A DNA stretch of 64,000 nucleotides from Aquimarina sp042434915 (GTDB lineage Bacteria > Bacteroidota > Bacteroidia > Flavobacteriales > Flavobacteriaceae): positions 1,798,001 through 1,862,000 of the forward strand of contig NZ_CP170198.1 of the NCBI RefSeq assembly GCF_042434915.1, written 5' to 3'. This document shows positions 1 to 8,781 of the stretch, in pieces. The notes under the pieces are model-generated. The model saw only the letters and a program-made list of their open reading frames with translations, was not told where the DNA came from and made no database searches. Position numbers and translations under genes: made by a program. Positions within the stretch are counted from its first letter, which is position 1. Each line of letters begins with the position of its first letter.

Positions 1-1095
1 GAAACCATCGAATACATGATGAACGAGCTACCTAATTTTGACAAGACCAGAATTGATGATGTGATTGTAGGTAATGCAATGCCAGAAGCAGAGCAAGGTC
101 TTAACGTTGCACGCTTAATTTCCCTAATGGGGTTAAAGGTAGAGGACGTGCCTGGAGTAACAGTAAATAGATATTGTGCATCTGGTATCGAGACTATCGG
201 TATGGCCACAGCTAAGATTCAATCTGGTATGGCAGATTGCATTATTGCTGGAGGTGCAGAAAGTATGTCATACATACCTATGGGCGGATACAAACCAACC
301 CCAGATTACAAGTTAGCTGCCAATGGCCACGAAGATTATTATTGGGGAATGGGACTTACAGCAGAGGCCGTTGCCCATCAATTCAAGGTGTCTCGAGAAG
401 ATCAGGATGAGTTTGCATATAAGTCTCATATGAAAGCACTTAAAGCACAAGCCGATGGTAAATTCGATGACCAGATTGTGCCCATTACAGTAGAACACAC
501 GTATGTTGATGAGGATAGTAAAAAAGTAACTAAGAGCTATACTGTTTCCAAAGATGAAGGTCCTCGAGCCGGAACTTCAAAAGAAGTGCTAGCAAAGTTA
601 CGCCCTGTCTTTGAAGCAGGCGGAAGTGTAACCGCCGGTAACTCTTCACAAATGAGTGATGGAGCAGCGTTTGTATTGGTTATGAGTGAAGAAATGGTAA
701 AAGAATTAAATCTAGAACCTATCGCCCGATTAGTTAACTATGCAGCTGCAGGAGTTGAGCCTAGAATCATGGGAATAGGACCTGTTAAAGCTATTCCTAA
801 AGCATTAAAACAAGCAGGTTTGAAACAACAAGATATCGAACTAATAGAATTAAACGAGGCATTTGCTTCACAATCCTTAGCAGTAATGCGAGAGCTTGAT
901 CTTAACCAAGATATCGTAAATGTTAATGGTGGTGCTATTGCATTAGGACATCCACTAGGTTGTACAGGAGCTAAGCTTTCGGTTCAATTATTTGATGAAA
1001 TGCGCAAACGTGACATGACAGGAAAATATGGAATGGTTACCATGTGTGTAGGTACGGGACAGGGTGCTGCTGGTATTTACGAGTTCCTTAAATAA
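1..1095 (+). CDS. acetyl-CoA C-acyltransferase (thiolase), 5' truncated by window edge
   Basis: Thiolase of fatty-acid beta-oxidation, which splits 3-ketoacyl-CoA with CoA into acetyl-CoA and a shortened acyl-CoA. The reading frame is open from base 1, so the true start lies upstream; about 35 residues are missing against the usual ~395. Visible are the nucleophile cysteine in NRYCASGIETIG, the NEAFASQ motif, the GGAIALGHPLGCTGA histidine motif, and the second active-site cysteine in CVGTGQGAAG. It is followed after about 105 bp by an acyl-CoA dehydrogenase on the same strand, which supports a degradative beta-oxidation operon (FadA/FadI type) rather than biosynthetic acetoacetyl-CoA formation. 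Family assignment is firm; the FadA versus FadI subtype cannot be decided here. Confidence 0.95.
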   Translation, partial: ETIEYMMNELPNFDKTRIDDVIVGNAMPEAEQGLNVARLISLMGLKVEDVPGVTVNRYCASGIETIGMATAKIQSGMADCIIAGGAESMSYIPMGGYKPTPDYKLAANGHEDYYWGMGLTAEAVAHQFKVSREDQDEFAYKSHMKALKAQADGKFDDQIVPITVEHTYVDEDSKKVTKSYTVSKDEGPRAGTSKEVLAKLRPVFEAGGSVTAGNSSQMSDGAAFVLVMSEEMVKELNLEPIARLVNYAAAGVEPRIMGIGPVKAIPKALKQAGLKQQDIELIELNEAFASQSLAVMRELDLNQDIVNVNGGAIALGHPLGCTGAKLSVQLFDEMRKRDMTGKYGMVTMCVGTGQGAAGIYEFLK

Positions 1096-1154
1096 AACTA
1101 ATGATCATAAAAAATTAGATCGAATACGAATTCGATATTAGATATTAATAAACC

Positions 1155-1180
1155 CTAGATGAATAGGAGAAATCATCTAG
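1155..1180 (+). other. intercistronic hairpin between thiolase and acyl-CoA dehydrogenase
   Basis: Arms CTAGATGA (1155-1162) and TCATCTAG (1173-1180) are exact reverse complements with a 10-nt loop. No T-run follows, so it is not a terminator. It contains the upstream ATG at 1159, which argues against that codon as the dehydrogenase start. It may be an RNA stabiliser or processing site. Confidence 0.4.
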
Positions 1181-1200
1181 ATTCAAAACAAACAATAATA

Positions 1201-3012
1201 ATGAGTACAGAAACTATAAATAAAGATATTCTTAGAGGAGGAGAGTTCCTTGTAAAAGAAACCAAAGCAGAAGATATTTTCACTATGGAAGATTTTTCTG
1301 AAGAACAAAAAATGATGCGTGATAGCGCCAAAGAATTTGTCGATCGAGAATTATGGGCAAACTGGGAGCGTTTCGAGAAAAAAGATTACGCTTTTACAGA
1401 GACATGTATGCGTAAAGCAGGTGAACTAGGACTTTTGGGAGTAGCTGTACCCGAAGCGTATGACGGTTTAGGTATGGGCTTTGTTTCTACCATGCTAGTT
1501 TGCGATTACATTTCTGGTGCAACCGGATCATTTAGCACCGCATTTGGAGCACACACAGGTATTGGTACCATGCCAATTACATTATATGGAAATGAAGAAC
1601 AGAAGAAAAAATACGTTCCCAAATTAGCTACTGGTGAATGGTTCGGAGCGTATTGTCTCACAGAGCCAGGTGCAGGATCTGATGCCAACTCTGGGAAAAC
1701 TAAAGCTGTATTATCAGACGATGGAAAACATTATTTAATCTCAGGACAAAAAATGTGGATTTCTAATGCCGGATTCTGTAGCTTATTTATTGTATTTGCC
1801 AGAATAGGAGATGACAAAAATATTACCGGATTTATCGTTGAAAACGACCCTTCCAATGGAATTTCTATGGGAGACGAAGAAAAGAAATTAGGTATCCACT
1901 CCTCCTCTACACGACAAGTATTCTTTAACGAAACCAAAGTCCCAGTAGAAAATATGCTTTCAGAGCGCGGTAATGGGTTTAAAATTGCCATGAATGCTCT
2001 TAATGTAGGACGAATAAAATTAGCTGCGGCATGTCTAGATGCACAACGTCGCGTAATCGGAGAGGCTACAAAATATGCTAATGAACGTATACAATTTAAA
2101 ACTCCTATTGTTAATTTTGGCGCTATCAAAGCTAAAATTGCCGACATGGCTACAAATACTTATGCCGATGAATCTGCAAGTTATCGAGCGGCAAAAAATA
2201 TTGAAGATCGAATAGCTATACGTCAAGCTGAAGGTAATTCTCATCAAGAAGCAGAACTTAAAGGGGTCGAAGAATATGCAATCGAATGTTCTATCCTCAA
2301 AGTAGCTGTTTCTGAAGATGTACAAAATACAACAGATGAAGGTATTCAGATTTTTGGCGGAATGGGATTCTCTGCAGATACACCGATGGAATCTGCATGG
2401 AGAGATGCACGTATTTCTAGAATTTATGAAGGAACTAACGAAATTAATAGAATGCTAGCAGTAGGAATGCTTGTTAAAAAAGCTATGAAAGGCCACGTAG
2501 ACCTTTTGGGACCTGCTATGAAAGTTGCAGATGAGCTTACTGGAATCCCATCATTTGATACTCCAGATTATTCAGCATTATTTGCCGAAGAAAAAGAAAT
2601 ATTAGCAAAACTCAAAAAAGTGTTCTTGATGGTTGCAGGATCTGCAGTACAAAAATTTGGACCAGAATTAGATAAACACCAACAACTATTATTAGCTGCT
2701 TCAGATATCCTAATAGAAATCTATATGGCAGAGTCTACGATCTTACGTACAGAGAAAAATACTAATCGTTTTGGTGAAGATTCTCAGGAAACTCAAATCG
2801 CTATGTCACAATTATATCTTTACAATGCAGTTGATATTGTAATAAAAAAAGGTAAAGAGGCTATTGTTTCTTTTGCCGAAGGTGATGAGCAACGCATGAT
2901 GTTAATGGGACTCAAACGATTTACAAAATATGCAAATCAACCCAACGTAGTAGCTTTACGAACTAAAATCGCAGACAAAATAGCGGCAGAAAATGGTTAT
3001 TTTATAGCATAA
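1201..3012 (+). CDS. acyl-CoA dehydrogenase, long (VLCAD/ACAD9-length) form
   Basis: FAD-dependent enzyme catalysing the first step of beta-oxidation. It is 603 residues from the chosen start, longer than the ~380-residue short/medium-chain enzymes; the extra C-terminal ~170 residues match the architecture of VLCAD/ACAD9-like members. Visible motifs are the FAD/substrate-binding CLTEPGAGSDA, the WISNAG segment, and IYEGTNEINRM, whose glutamate is the expected catalytic base. The start at 1201 (MSTETINKDI) is preferred over the ATG at 1159, because the extra 14 residues are family-atypical and that ATG sits inside a hairpin. It is probably co-transcribed with the upstream thiolase and ends at a strong terminator. 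The family call is secure; chain-length preference is inferred from size. Confidence 0.95.
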   Translation: MSTETINKDILRGGEFLVKETKAEDIFTMEDFSEEQKMMRDSAKEFVDRELWANWERFEKKDYAFTETCMRKAGELGLLGVAVPEAYDGLGMGFVSTMLVCDYISGATGSFSTAFGAHTGIGTMPITLYGNEEQKKKYVPKLATGEWFGAYCLTEPGAGSDANSGKTKAVLSDDGKHYLISGQKMWISNAGFCSLFIVFARIGDDKNITGFIVENDPSNGISMGDEEKKLGIHSSSTRQVFFNETKVPVENMLSERGNGFKIAMNALNVGRIKLAAACLDAQRRVIGEATKYANERIQFKTPIVNFGAIKAKIADMATNTYADESASYRAAKNIEDRIAIRQAEGNSHQEAELKGVEEYAIECSILKVAVSEDVQNTTDEGIQIFGGMGFSADTPMESAWRDARISRIYEGTNEINRMLAVGMLVKKAMKGHVDLLGPAMKVADELTGIPSFDTPDYSALFAEEKEILAKLKKVFLMVAGSAVQKFGPELDKHQQLLLAASDILIEIYMAESTILRTEKNTNRFGEDSQETQIAMSQLYLYNAVDIVIKKGKEAIVSFAEGDEQRMMLMGLKRFTKYANQPNVVALRTKIADKIAAENGYFIA

Positions 3013-3040
3013 CAGGATAACCAATACTTTTATCTACTTT

Positions 3041-3086
3041 AAGACCTCTTTTGATATATGTTATCAAAAGAGGTCTTTCCTTTTTA
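3041..3086 (+). terminator. Rho-independent terminator of the beta-oxidation operon
   Basis: A 15-bp perfect stem, AAGACCTCTTTTGAT (3041-3055) with its complement at 3063-3077, and a 7-nt loop, followed by TCCTTTTT. It lies 28 bp after the dehydrogenase stop codon. Confidence 0.85.
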
Positions 3087-3401
3087 ACAAAAATCTAATA
3101 ACAAAACTCTATTCTAAAATTCAAAAACTATAGATAACTTACGGATAAACAGTACTTACTCGCAATAAAATTTTTAGTTATTAACACGAAAACGTTGGAG
3201 TGCCTCAACTCAATTGTTTAATTAAACTATTCGTAATATTTTAACCATAAAATAATGATACTATACTATTTTTAATACTAAAATATCATTTTCGCACTTG
3301 GCTAATTTGGATAAACTATTTTATCTCAAATATTTCGTATAAGAATTCACTAGTGAGCTTTTAAAAATAACCTTAATTAAATAATCCAAATACTCTTAAA
3401 T
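3087..3401. other. AT-rich intergenic region upstream of the amylase
   Basis: About 315 bp with no gene. A TATTTCG run near 3339 resembles a degenerate -7 box (one base short of TAnnTTCG) about 60 bp before the amylase ATG. No clear operator palindrome was found. The space is long enough for regulated expression of the amylase, but nothing firmer can be said. Confidence 0.3.
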
Positions 3402-5678
3402 ATGAATCTAAAAATTACGCAGTATGTCATTATAGCTATGACAACGTTATTTGTTTTTCTTGGAAATGCTCAAGATGAGGATGTGCTCTTTCAAGCGTTT
3501 GATTGGAATGTGCAAAATCAACCTGCAGGACAAACTTGGTATGATGTTGTTACACAAAACAGAAACACTATCAAAAATGCTGGAATTGATATAATCTGGA
3601 TGCCACCTCCCAGTGATGCGGCATCCCCTCAAGGCTATTTACCAAGGGAACTATATAATTTAAACAGTTCTTATGGTACGCAAGATCAATTGAAAAATTT
3701 AATCAATCAATACCATAATTTAGGTTTAAAGGTATTGAGTGATATCGTTATTAATCATAGAGTAGGTTCGCCTGATGCAGTAACTTTTGTGAATCCTTCA
3801 TGGCCTACGTATTTTATTACCTCAGAGGATGAGGGCAGAAACTTCGTCAATTACCCTGTGAACTTTAGTAACAATACCGATTATTTTCCTGGTACTTCAT
3901 TAAAAATTGATGGATCCAACGGTTCGTATGCCGCTGCTAGAGATTTAGATCACAAAAACCCCGAAGTTCGTAATGAACTTATAAACTGGATGAATTTTCT
4001 AAAAAACGATATCGGCTTTGATGGGTGGCGATATGATTTTGTTCATGGGTATGATCCTATTTATAATAAGCAATACAATGATGCAACCAATCCCTATTTT
4101 GCAGTTGGAGAGCTCCTAGAAAGTAGTCGTGTACAAACTAATAATTGGGTTAATTATACACAACAATCTTCTTCAGCGTTTGACTTTAATACAAAAGTTA
4201 CCTTACAAAATGCCTTAAGAGACAACAACTTATCTTATCTAAAAGATGGGAATGGAAAACCATCTGGTATGATTGGTGTTAATCCTTCCAAATCTGTTAC
4301 ATTTTTAGAAAATCATGATACTGGCCCTGCGCAGCAATGTTGTGGTGAAGGTTATATATTTCCAGGTGGGGAAGTTAATTTGAGAAAAGGATATGCATAC
4401 ATACTTACTCACCCAGGAAATCCAATGGTTTTTTGGACGCATTTCTTTGATACTGGTGCTGGAGTTCAAAATGCGATAAAAGATTTAATTACAATACGCA
4501 AAAGTGTTCGTATTCATGCTGGATCAACTATCAGCATTGCCGAAGCTCGAAATGATCTTTATGCTGCGTATATTGATGGAAAAAGTGGAACGTTAGCTAT
4601 GAAATTAGGAGCAGGCTCTTGGACGCCTAATGGCAATGATTGGACTCTAAGAACCTCTGGTAATGGTTATGCGGTATGGAGCAAAGGTGCAAATACACCA
4701 ACTACTTCAGTTCCTCCTTTCAAAGTTTATCATAAAAAACCAGCGTCTTGGAATGAAACCATGAATGTATATTTGTATAATGCATCTACAAATTCAAAAT
4801 TAACGGGTACCGCAGACTGGCCAGGACAACCGATGAATAGCATAACTGGCACACTTTGGTACGATTTTACTATCAATCCGAGTAATGATGTAAAAGCCTC
4901 AGATATTCGATTAATTTTTAATGATGGTAATAATCAAACTATAGATTTATCAAAGGCGGTAACTGGGTGGTACACAAATAATACATGGAGTGACACATGC
5001 CCATCAGATTGTCCCGATAGTGATAGCTCTACCAACGAAATCATCTATAATTTCTATACCCCTAATGGATGGGGTACTAATACCAACATCTATATATATA
5101 ATGCTTCAACCAATACCACCATGTCTGGAACCCAAGATTGGCCAGGACAGGCAATGAGCTCAATTAATGGATCACAGTGGAATCAATTCAAATTTACTGT
5201 ACCTAACGGAGTGTCAACCTCAGACATTCGTGTATTGTTTACGAATGGAAATGGGGATCAAACCGTAGATTTGTCAAGGTCTAGCAGTGGTTGGTTTACT
5301 GTTACCAATACCGTTAATGGTAAACGAACAGGCGAATGGTCTACAGACTGTCCAACGAATTGTCCATCTCAAAATTTTATATTAGAGACAAATGCTACGC
5401 TCGAAAAGACAAAAATCGCTACAACCAATATTAAAATTGCTCCAAATCCAATTGATAACACATCTCAATTTATAGTAACAACCAGTCAGAAAGGTAACTT
5501 ACAAATTACCATATACACTAGTACTGGAAAGCCAATTTCTATAATTAATGAACCGATAACAGCTGGCTACCAAACCTTTGAGGTTACAACCGACAAACTA
5601 TTGAAAAAAGGACTCTATTTCTGTACAATAGTATTGGATGGCAAAACTATTGATAATATCAAGCTAATTAAAAAATGA
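3402..5678 (+). CDS. secreted GH13 alpha-amylase with two starch-binding repeats and type IX sorting domain
   Basis: Secreted alpha-1,4-glucan hydrolase of 758 residues. A signal peptide covers about residues 1-23. The GH13 barrel shows region I DIVINHR (114-120), region II GWRYDF with nucleophile Asp212, region III VGELLE with acid/base Glu237, and region IV ENHDTG with Asp306. Two starch-binding modules follow (about 445-540 and 552-650). They share a YNAST...DWPGQ...SDIR.LF...DLS..GW pattern that resembles CBM26-type modules. The last ~80 residues (IAPNP...KGLYF..IV.DGK) form a Por-type C-terminal sorting domain, so the enzyme should leave the cell by the type IX system and be anchored or released. 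It is transcribed alone, with a terminator right behind. The domain calls are firm; the CBM family number is inferred. Confidence 0.95.
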   Translation: MNLKITQYVIIAMTTLFVFLGNAQDEDVLFQAFDWNVQNQPAGQTWYDVVTQNRNTIKNAGIDIIWMPPPSDAASPQGYLPRELYNLNSSYGTQDQLKNLINQYHNLGLKVLSDIVINHRVGSPDAVTFVNPSWPTYFITSEDEGRNFVNYPVNFSNNTDYFPGTSLKIDGSNGSYAAARDLDHKNPEVRNELINWMNFLKNDIGFDGWRYDFVHGYDPIYNKQYNDATNPYFAVGELLESSRVQTNNWVNYTQQSSSAFDFNTKVTLQNALRDNNLSYLKDGNGKPSGMIGVNPSKSVTFLENHDTGPAQQCCGEGYIFPGGEVNLRKGYAYILTHPGNPMVFWTHFFDTGAGVQNAIKDLITIRKSVRIHAGSTISIAEARNDLYAAYIDGKSGTLAMKLGAGSWTPNGNDWTLRTSGNGYAVWSKGANTPTTSVPPFKVYHKKPASWNETMNVYLYNASTNSKLTGTADWPGQPMNSITGTLWYDFTINPSNDVKASDIRLIFNDGNNQTIDLSKAVTGWYTNNTWSDTCPSDCPDSDSSTNEIIYNFYTPNGWGTNTNIYIYNASTNTTMSGTQDWPGQAMSSINGSQWNQFKFTVPNGVSTSDIRVLFTNGNGDQTVDLSRSSSGWFTVTNTVNGKRTGEWSTDCPTNCPSQNFILETNATLEKTKIATTNIKIAPNPIDNTSQFIVTTSQKGNLQITIYTSTGKPISIINEPITAGYQTFEVTTDKLLKKGLYFCTIVLDGKTIDNIKLIKK
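4760..5300 (+). repeat. intragenic duplicated starch-binding module in the amylase
   Basis: Two protein-level repeats, about 4760-4990 and 5080-5300. Each contains YLYNASTN/YIYNASTN, a DWPGQ segment about 12 residues later, and SDIRLIF/SDIRVLF, then DLS and GWYT/GWFT. The linker holds cysteines (TCPSDCPD and DCPTNCPS) after each copy. Confidence 0.8.
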
Positions 5679-5700
5679 GTTTGATGTGTTAAACAGATAC

Positions 5701-5735
5701 AAACCGTTTTCTTATGGAAAACGGTTTTTTTTATT
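5701..5735 (+). terminator. terminator after amylase
   Basis: Stem AAACCGTTTTC (5701-5711) pairs with GAAAACGGTTT (5717-5727), followed by a long T-run. It lies 22 bp after the amylase stop codon. Confidence 0.85.
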
Positions 5736-5847
5736 TCTCATATTTAAAAATCCTATAACGATACGGCAGATATTAGGATAGTTTTATAATTATATACTTA
5801 GAATTTCAATTTAACACTTGTATTTTTACAAAAACATATACTATTTT

Positions 5848-6894
5848 ATGGATTTACAATTGGCTAAGCAAATTGCGATAGGGATTATAATCCTTCTAGT
5901 AATCTTTTTTCTCCTGCAATTTTTACTACAAAAAATAGGAAAAAATTCAAATTCAATATTTCCTGTACGTTTTGCTAAACGAATCAAAATTCCTCTTTTT
6001 TTATTTCTTTTAGCAACTGGAGTACGATTAGGTTTGGTTAGTCAACATATCCCCGAAGATTATTTTGACTATATAAAATCAATTAGTACGGTACTCTACA
6101 TTATTGCCATCACTTGGGGGTTGATTGTAACAATAAAAACAATTAAACATCGTGTAATAAGGCACTATGATTTAAGTGCTTCAAATAACTTACACGCTCG
6201 TAAAATTTATACACAATTTAATATTCTCGAACGAATAATAATTTTTGTAATAATTCTTTTTTCTATTGGCATTGCTTTAATGAGTTTTGATAGTATTCGA
6301 AGTATTGGTGTAAGTATGCTTACCTCTGCTGGTGTAGCTGGTATTATTATCGGTTTTTCTGCACAAAAAGCGCTTGGAACCTTGCTAGCTGGTATACAAA
6401 TTGCATTTACACAACCAATTAGGATTGACGATGTCGTTATAGTTGAGGGAGAATGGGGAACGATAGAAGAAATAACGCTAACATACGTCGTGATTAGAAT
6501 TTGGGATAAAAGGAGACTAGTTGTTCCAACGACTTATTTCATAGAAAATTCTTTTCAGAACTGGACACGCAGTTCTACTGATCTACTAGGCACAGTTTAC
6601 ATATACACTGATTATCATATAGATATTGAGGCTTTGCGCACCGAATTGAAACGTATTGTAGATAATACACCTTTATGGGATAAAAATGTTCAAAATATAC
6701 AAGTTACAAATACTACCAAAGAGGCTGTAGAAATTCGTGCACTAATGAGTGCCAAAAATTCATCTGACACCTGGGATTTACGTGTTCATGTTAGAGAAAA
6801 GTTGATCTTATTTCTACAAAAACACCACGCTGAAAGTATTCCACGCACAAGAATTTACCTCGATAAAACGCCATCAATTACTCATGATGAATAG
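5848..6894 (+). CDS. MscS-family mechanosensitive channel
   Basis: Inner-membrane channel predicted to open under membrane tension and release solutes during hypo-osmotic shock; 348 residues. Four hydrophobic segments precede the pore helix. The pore region is SMLTSAGVAGIIIGFSAQKA, followed by the typical MscS beta-domain (IRIDDVVIVEGEWGTIEEI, VVPTTYFIENSFQNWTR). The ATG at 5848 (MDLQLAKQ) is chosen, because the longer frame begins at TTG 5818 with a polar leader. Its 3' end overlaps the convergent GH15 gene by 17 bp. The next genes make trehalose, a compatible solute, so an osmotic role fits the setting (inference). Confidence 0.9.
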   Translation: MDLQLAKQIAIGIIILLVIFFLLQFLLQKIGKNSNSIFPVRFAKRIKIPLFLFLLATGVRLGLVSQHIPEDYFDYIKSISTVLYIIAITWGLIVTIKTIKHRVIRHYDLSASNNLHARKIYTQFNILERIIIFVIILFSIGIALMSFDSIRSIGVSMLTSAGVAGIIIGFSAQKALGTLLAGIQIAFTQPIRIDDVVIVEGEWGTIEEITLTYVVIRIWDKRRLVVPTTYFIENSFQNWTRSSTDLLGTVYIYTDYHIDIEALRTELKRIVDNTPLWDKNVQNIQVTNTTKEAVEIRALMSAKNSSDTWDLRVHVREKLILFLQKHHAESIPRTRIYLDKTPSITHDE

Positions 6895-8686
6895 CATCCA
6901 TGACTTCCTCTTCTTTGGTTAAACCTCCCGAAAAATTTGCGGCGGTTTCAATCAAAGCGAGATGAGAATATGCTTGAGGAAAATTTCCTAACAATCGTTT
7001 GCTCTTAAAATCTATATCTTCACTAAATAATCCTAGATGATTACTATATGATAATAACTGATCAAATAATTTTTTTGCTTTTGCTTTTTCTCCAATCTTA
7101 TACAAGCTATTGATAAACCAAAAACTACAGATTGTGAAAGAAGATGAAGGTAATCCAAAATCATCCTTATTTTTATAGCGATACATAAGACCGTCGTTAC
7201 AAAGCTCACGTTCTGTGGCTTTTACCGTACTAATAAATCTTGGATCTTTTGGGGATATAAAACCATAGGACTCCATAAGTAAAGTTGATGCATCAAGATC
7301 ACTGGTACCATACGATTGCGTATATGCTTGGACCTCTTCATTCCAAGCATTTTCATAAATATCGTTATAAATACGATCTCTTAGTGCTGACCAACGTTTA
7401 GTTAGTTTTGTTTTATTTATTAATACTCCAATTTTGATAGCGCGATCAATTGCTACCCAACATAATAATTTCGAAAAAGTAAAATGTCGTTCTTCAGTTC
7501 TAAATTCCCATATGCCTTTGTCTGCTTTTTCCCAATTCACATTGACTATATGAACAATACTTTTACAAATCGTCCATAACCCTTCACTATTATCCAAATC
7601 ACATTCAAACTCGGCAAACTGTTGATAGATAACATCCATTAAGATTCCATAAATATCATTTTGCTTTTGATGATAAGCCGCATTGCCTATACGCACAGGT
7701 TTAGAATTATGATATCCATTTAAATGATCTAAGGTTTTTTCGGTCAAATCCTTTTCTCCATTAATTCCATACATGATTTGTATCTTTTCATCTTTATCAG
7801 GAATTATATCAATAATAAATTGAAGAAATCGTTGTGCCAAGCGCTTATGACCAAGATTAGAAATAACCTTTATAACCATTGACGCATCCCGTATCCAACA
7901 AAACCGATAGTCCCAGTTACGCACCTCTCCTATCGTTTCTGGTAACGAAGTAGTAGCTGCGGCTAAAACTGCTCCTGATTTATCATAACTTAGCAATTTT
8001 AGAACCAGCGCACTTCGTAAAATTTCATTATTATAATACTTATACTGTGTGGTTGTCTCGCTCCAATTAAGCCAATAGACTCGTGTACGCTGTAATTTAA
8101 GATAGCAGCGTTCCAAAGATTGTTCTAGAATTTTTTCATGATAACTAATCACAAAAAAGCCGTTATCACTTAACGTTATTTCATTTGAATTATAAATATC
8201 CTGAAGATCAAAGTTGGAATAAAGATATAAGGTATCGTACTTATCTTCATTATTTATACTTTTAATATAATCTAGCTCTACCTTCAATTCTGTTTTACCT
8301 AAAGCATATTCCAATTTTGGATCATATTTCGGAATGAATTTTGGTTTCCCACAAATAACTTTGATATATCTAATTATATCTGGAGGAGCATAAAAAGAAC
8401 CATCCTCGTTTTTATACCGCGGCATAAAATCAATACATTCGAAAGCATCTGATCCATTACTGAAAAGGGTAACCAAAATATTAGTTTTATGAATGTATTT
8501 TTGAGAAATTTTATAATCCCCAGTCACATCAAAACTAAAACTGCCTCCTATTTTCTCGTCCAAAATTTTGGCAAAAACAGAATAAGAGTCAAAATTAGGT
8601 AAGCAACACCAATCCAAAGAACCAATTTTTGAAATGAGCGCCGCGCTTTTACAGTTACCGATAATTCCGTAATCTAAGTTGTCCAT
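6878..8686 (-). CDS. glycoside hydrolase family 15 protein (glucoamylase- or trehalase-like)
   Basis: Cytoplasmic GH15 hydrolase of 602 residues without a signal peptide. The N-terminal domain begins DYGIIGNCKSAALISKIGSLDW, characteristic of bacterial GH15 proteins. The (alpha/alpha)6 barrel contains EVRNWDYRFCWIRDAS and the C-terminal GLFSEDID followed by LLGNFPQAYSH, where the catalytic glutamates of GH15 lie. The start at 8686 (MDNLDYG) replaces an upstream ATG at 8776 whose extra 30 basic residues are not family-like and would leave almost no intergenic space. It is divergent from the fused trehalose synthesis gene, 95 bp away. GH15 members include trehalases, so intracellular trehalose turnover is plausible, but glucan or isomaltose hydrolysis is equally possible from sequence. 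Confidence 0.85.
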   Translation of the reverse strand: MDNLDYGIIGNCKSAALISKIGSLDWCCLPNFDSYSVFAKILDEKIGGSFSFDVTGDYKISQKYIHKTNILVTLFSNGSDAFECIDFMPRYKNEDGSFYAPPDIIRYIKVICGKPKFIPKYDPKLEYALGKTELKVELDYIKSINNEDKYDTLYLYSNFDLQDIYNSNEITLSDNGFFVISYHEKILEQSLERCYLKLQRTRVYWLNWSETTTQYKYYNNEILRSALVLKLLSYDKSGAVLAAATTSLPETIGEVRNWDYRFCWIRDASMVIKVISNLGHKRLAQRFLQFIIDIIPDKDEKIQIMYGINGEKDLTEKTLDHLNGYHNSKPVRIGNAAYHQKQNDIYGILMDVIYQQFAEFECDLDNSEGLWTICKSIVHIVNVNWEKADKGIWEFRTEERHFTFSKLLCWVAIDRAIKIGVLINKTKLTKRWSALRDRIYNDIYENAWNEEVQAYTQSYGTSDLDASTLLMESYGFISPKDPRFISTVKATERELCNDGLMYRYKNKDDFGLPSSSFTICSFWFINSLYKIGEKAKAKKLFDQLLSYSNHLGLFSEDIDFKSKRLLGNFPQAYSHLALIETAANFSGGLTKEEEVMDAIHHE

Positions 8687-8781
8687 AAATACTAAAGTTC
8701 TTTTAAAAGGTCTTTTTTTTAATCTCGATTCACGAAATTTAAAAAATAAAAAAAACAATAGTCCTTCTTTAACCACATTTT

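Noticed and set aside
8687..8776. Extended N-terminus of the GH15 protein from ATG 8776
   Set aside because: The 30 extra residues are basic and phenylalanine-rich, unlike the family, and would leave only 5 bp to the divergent trehalose gene.
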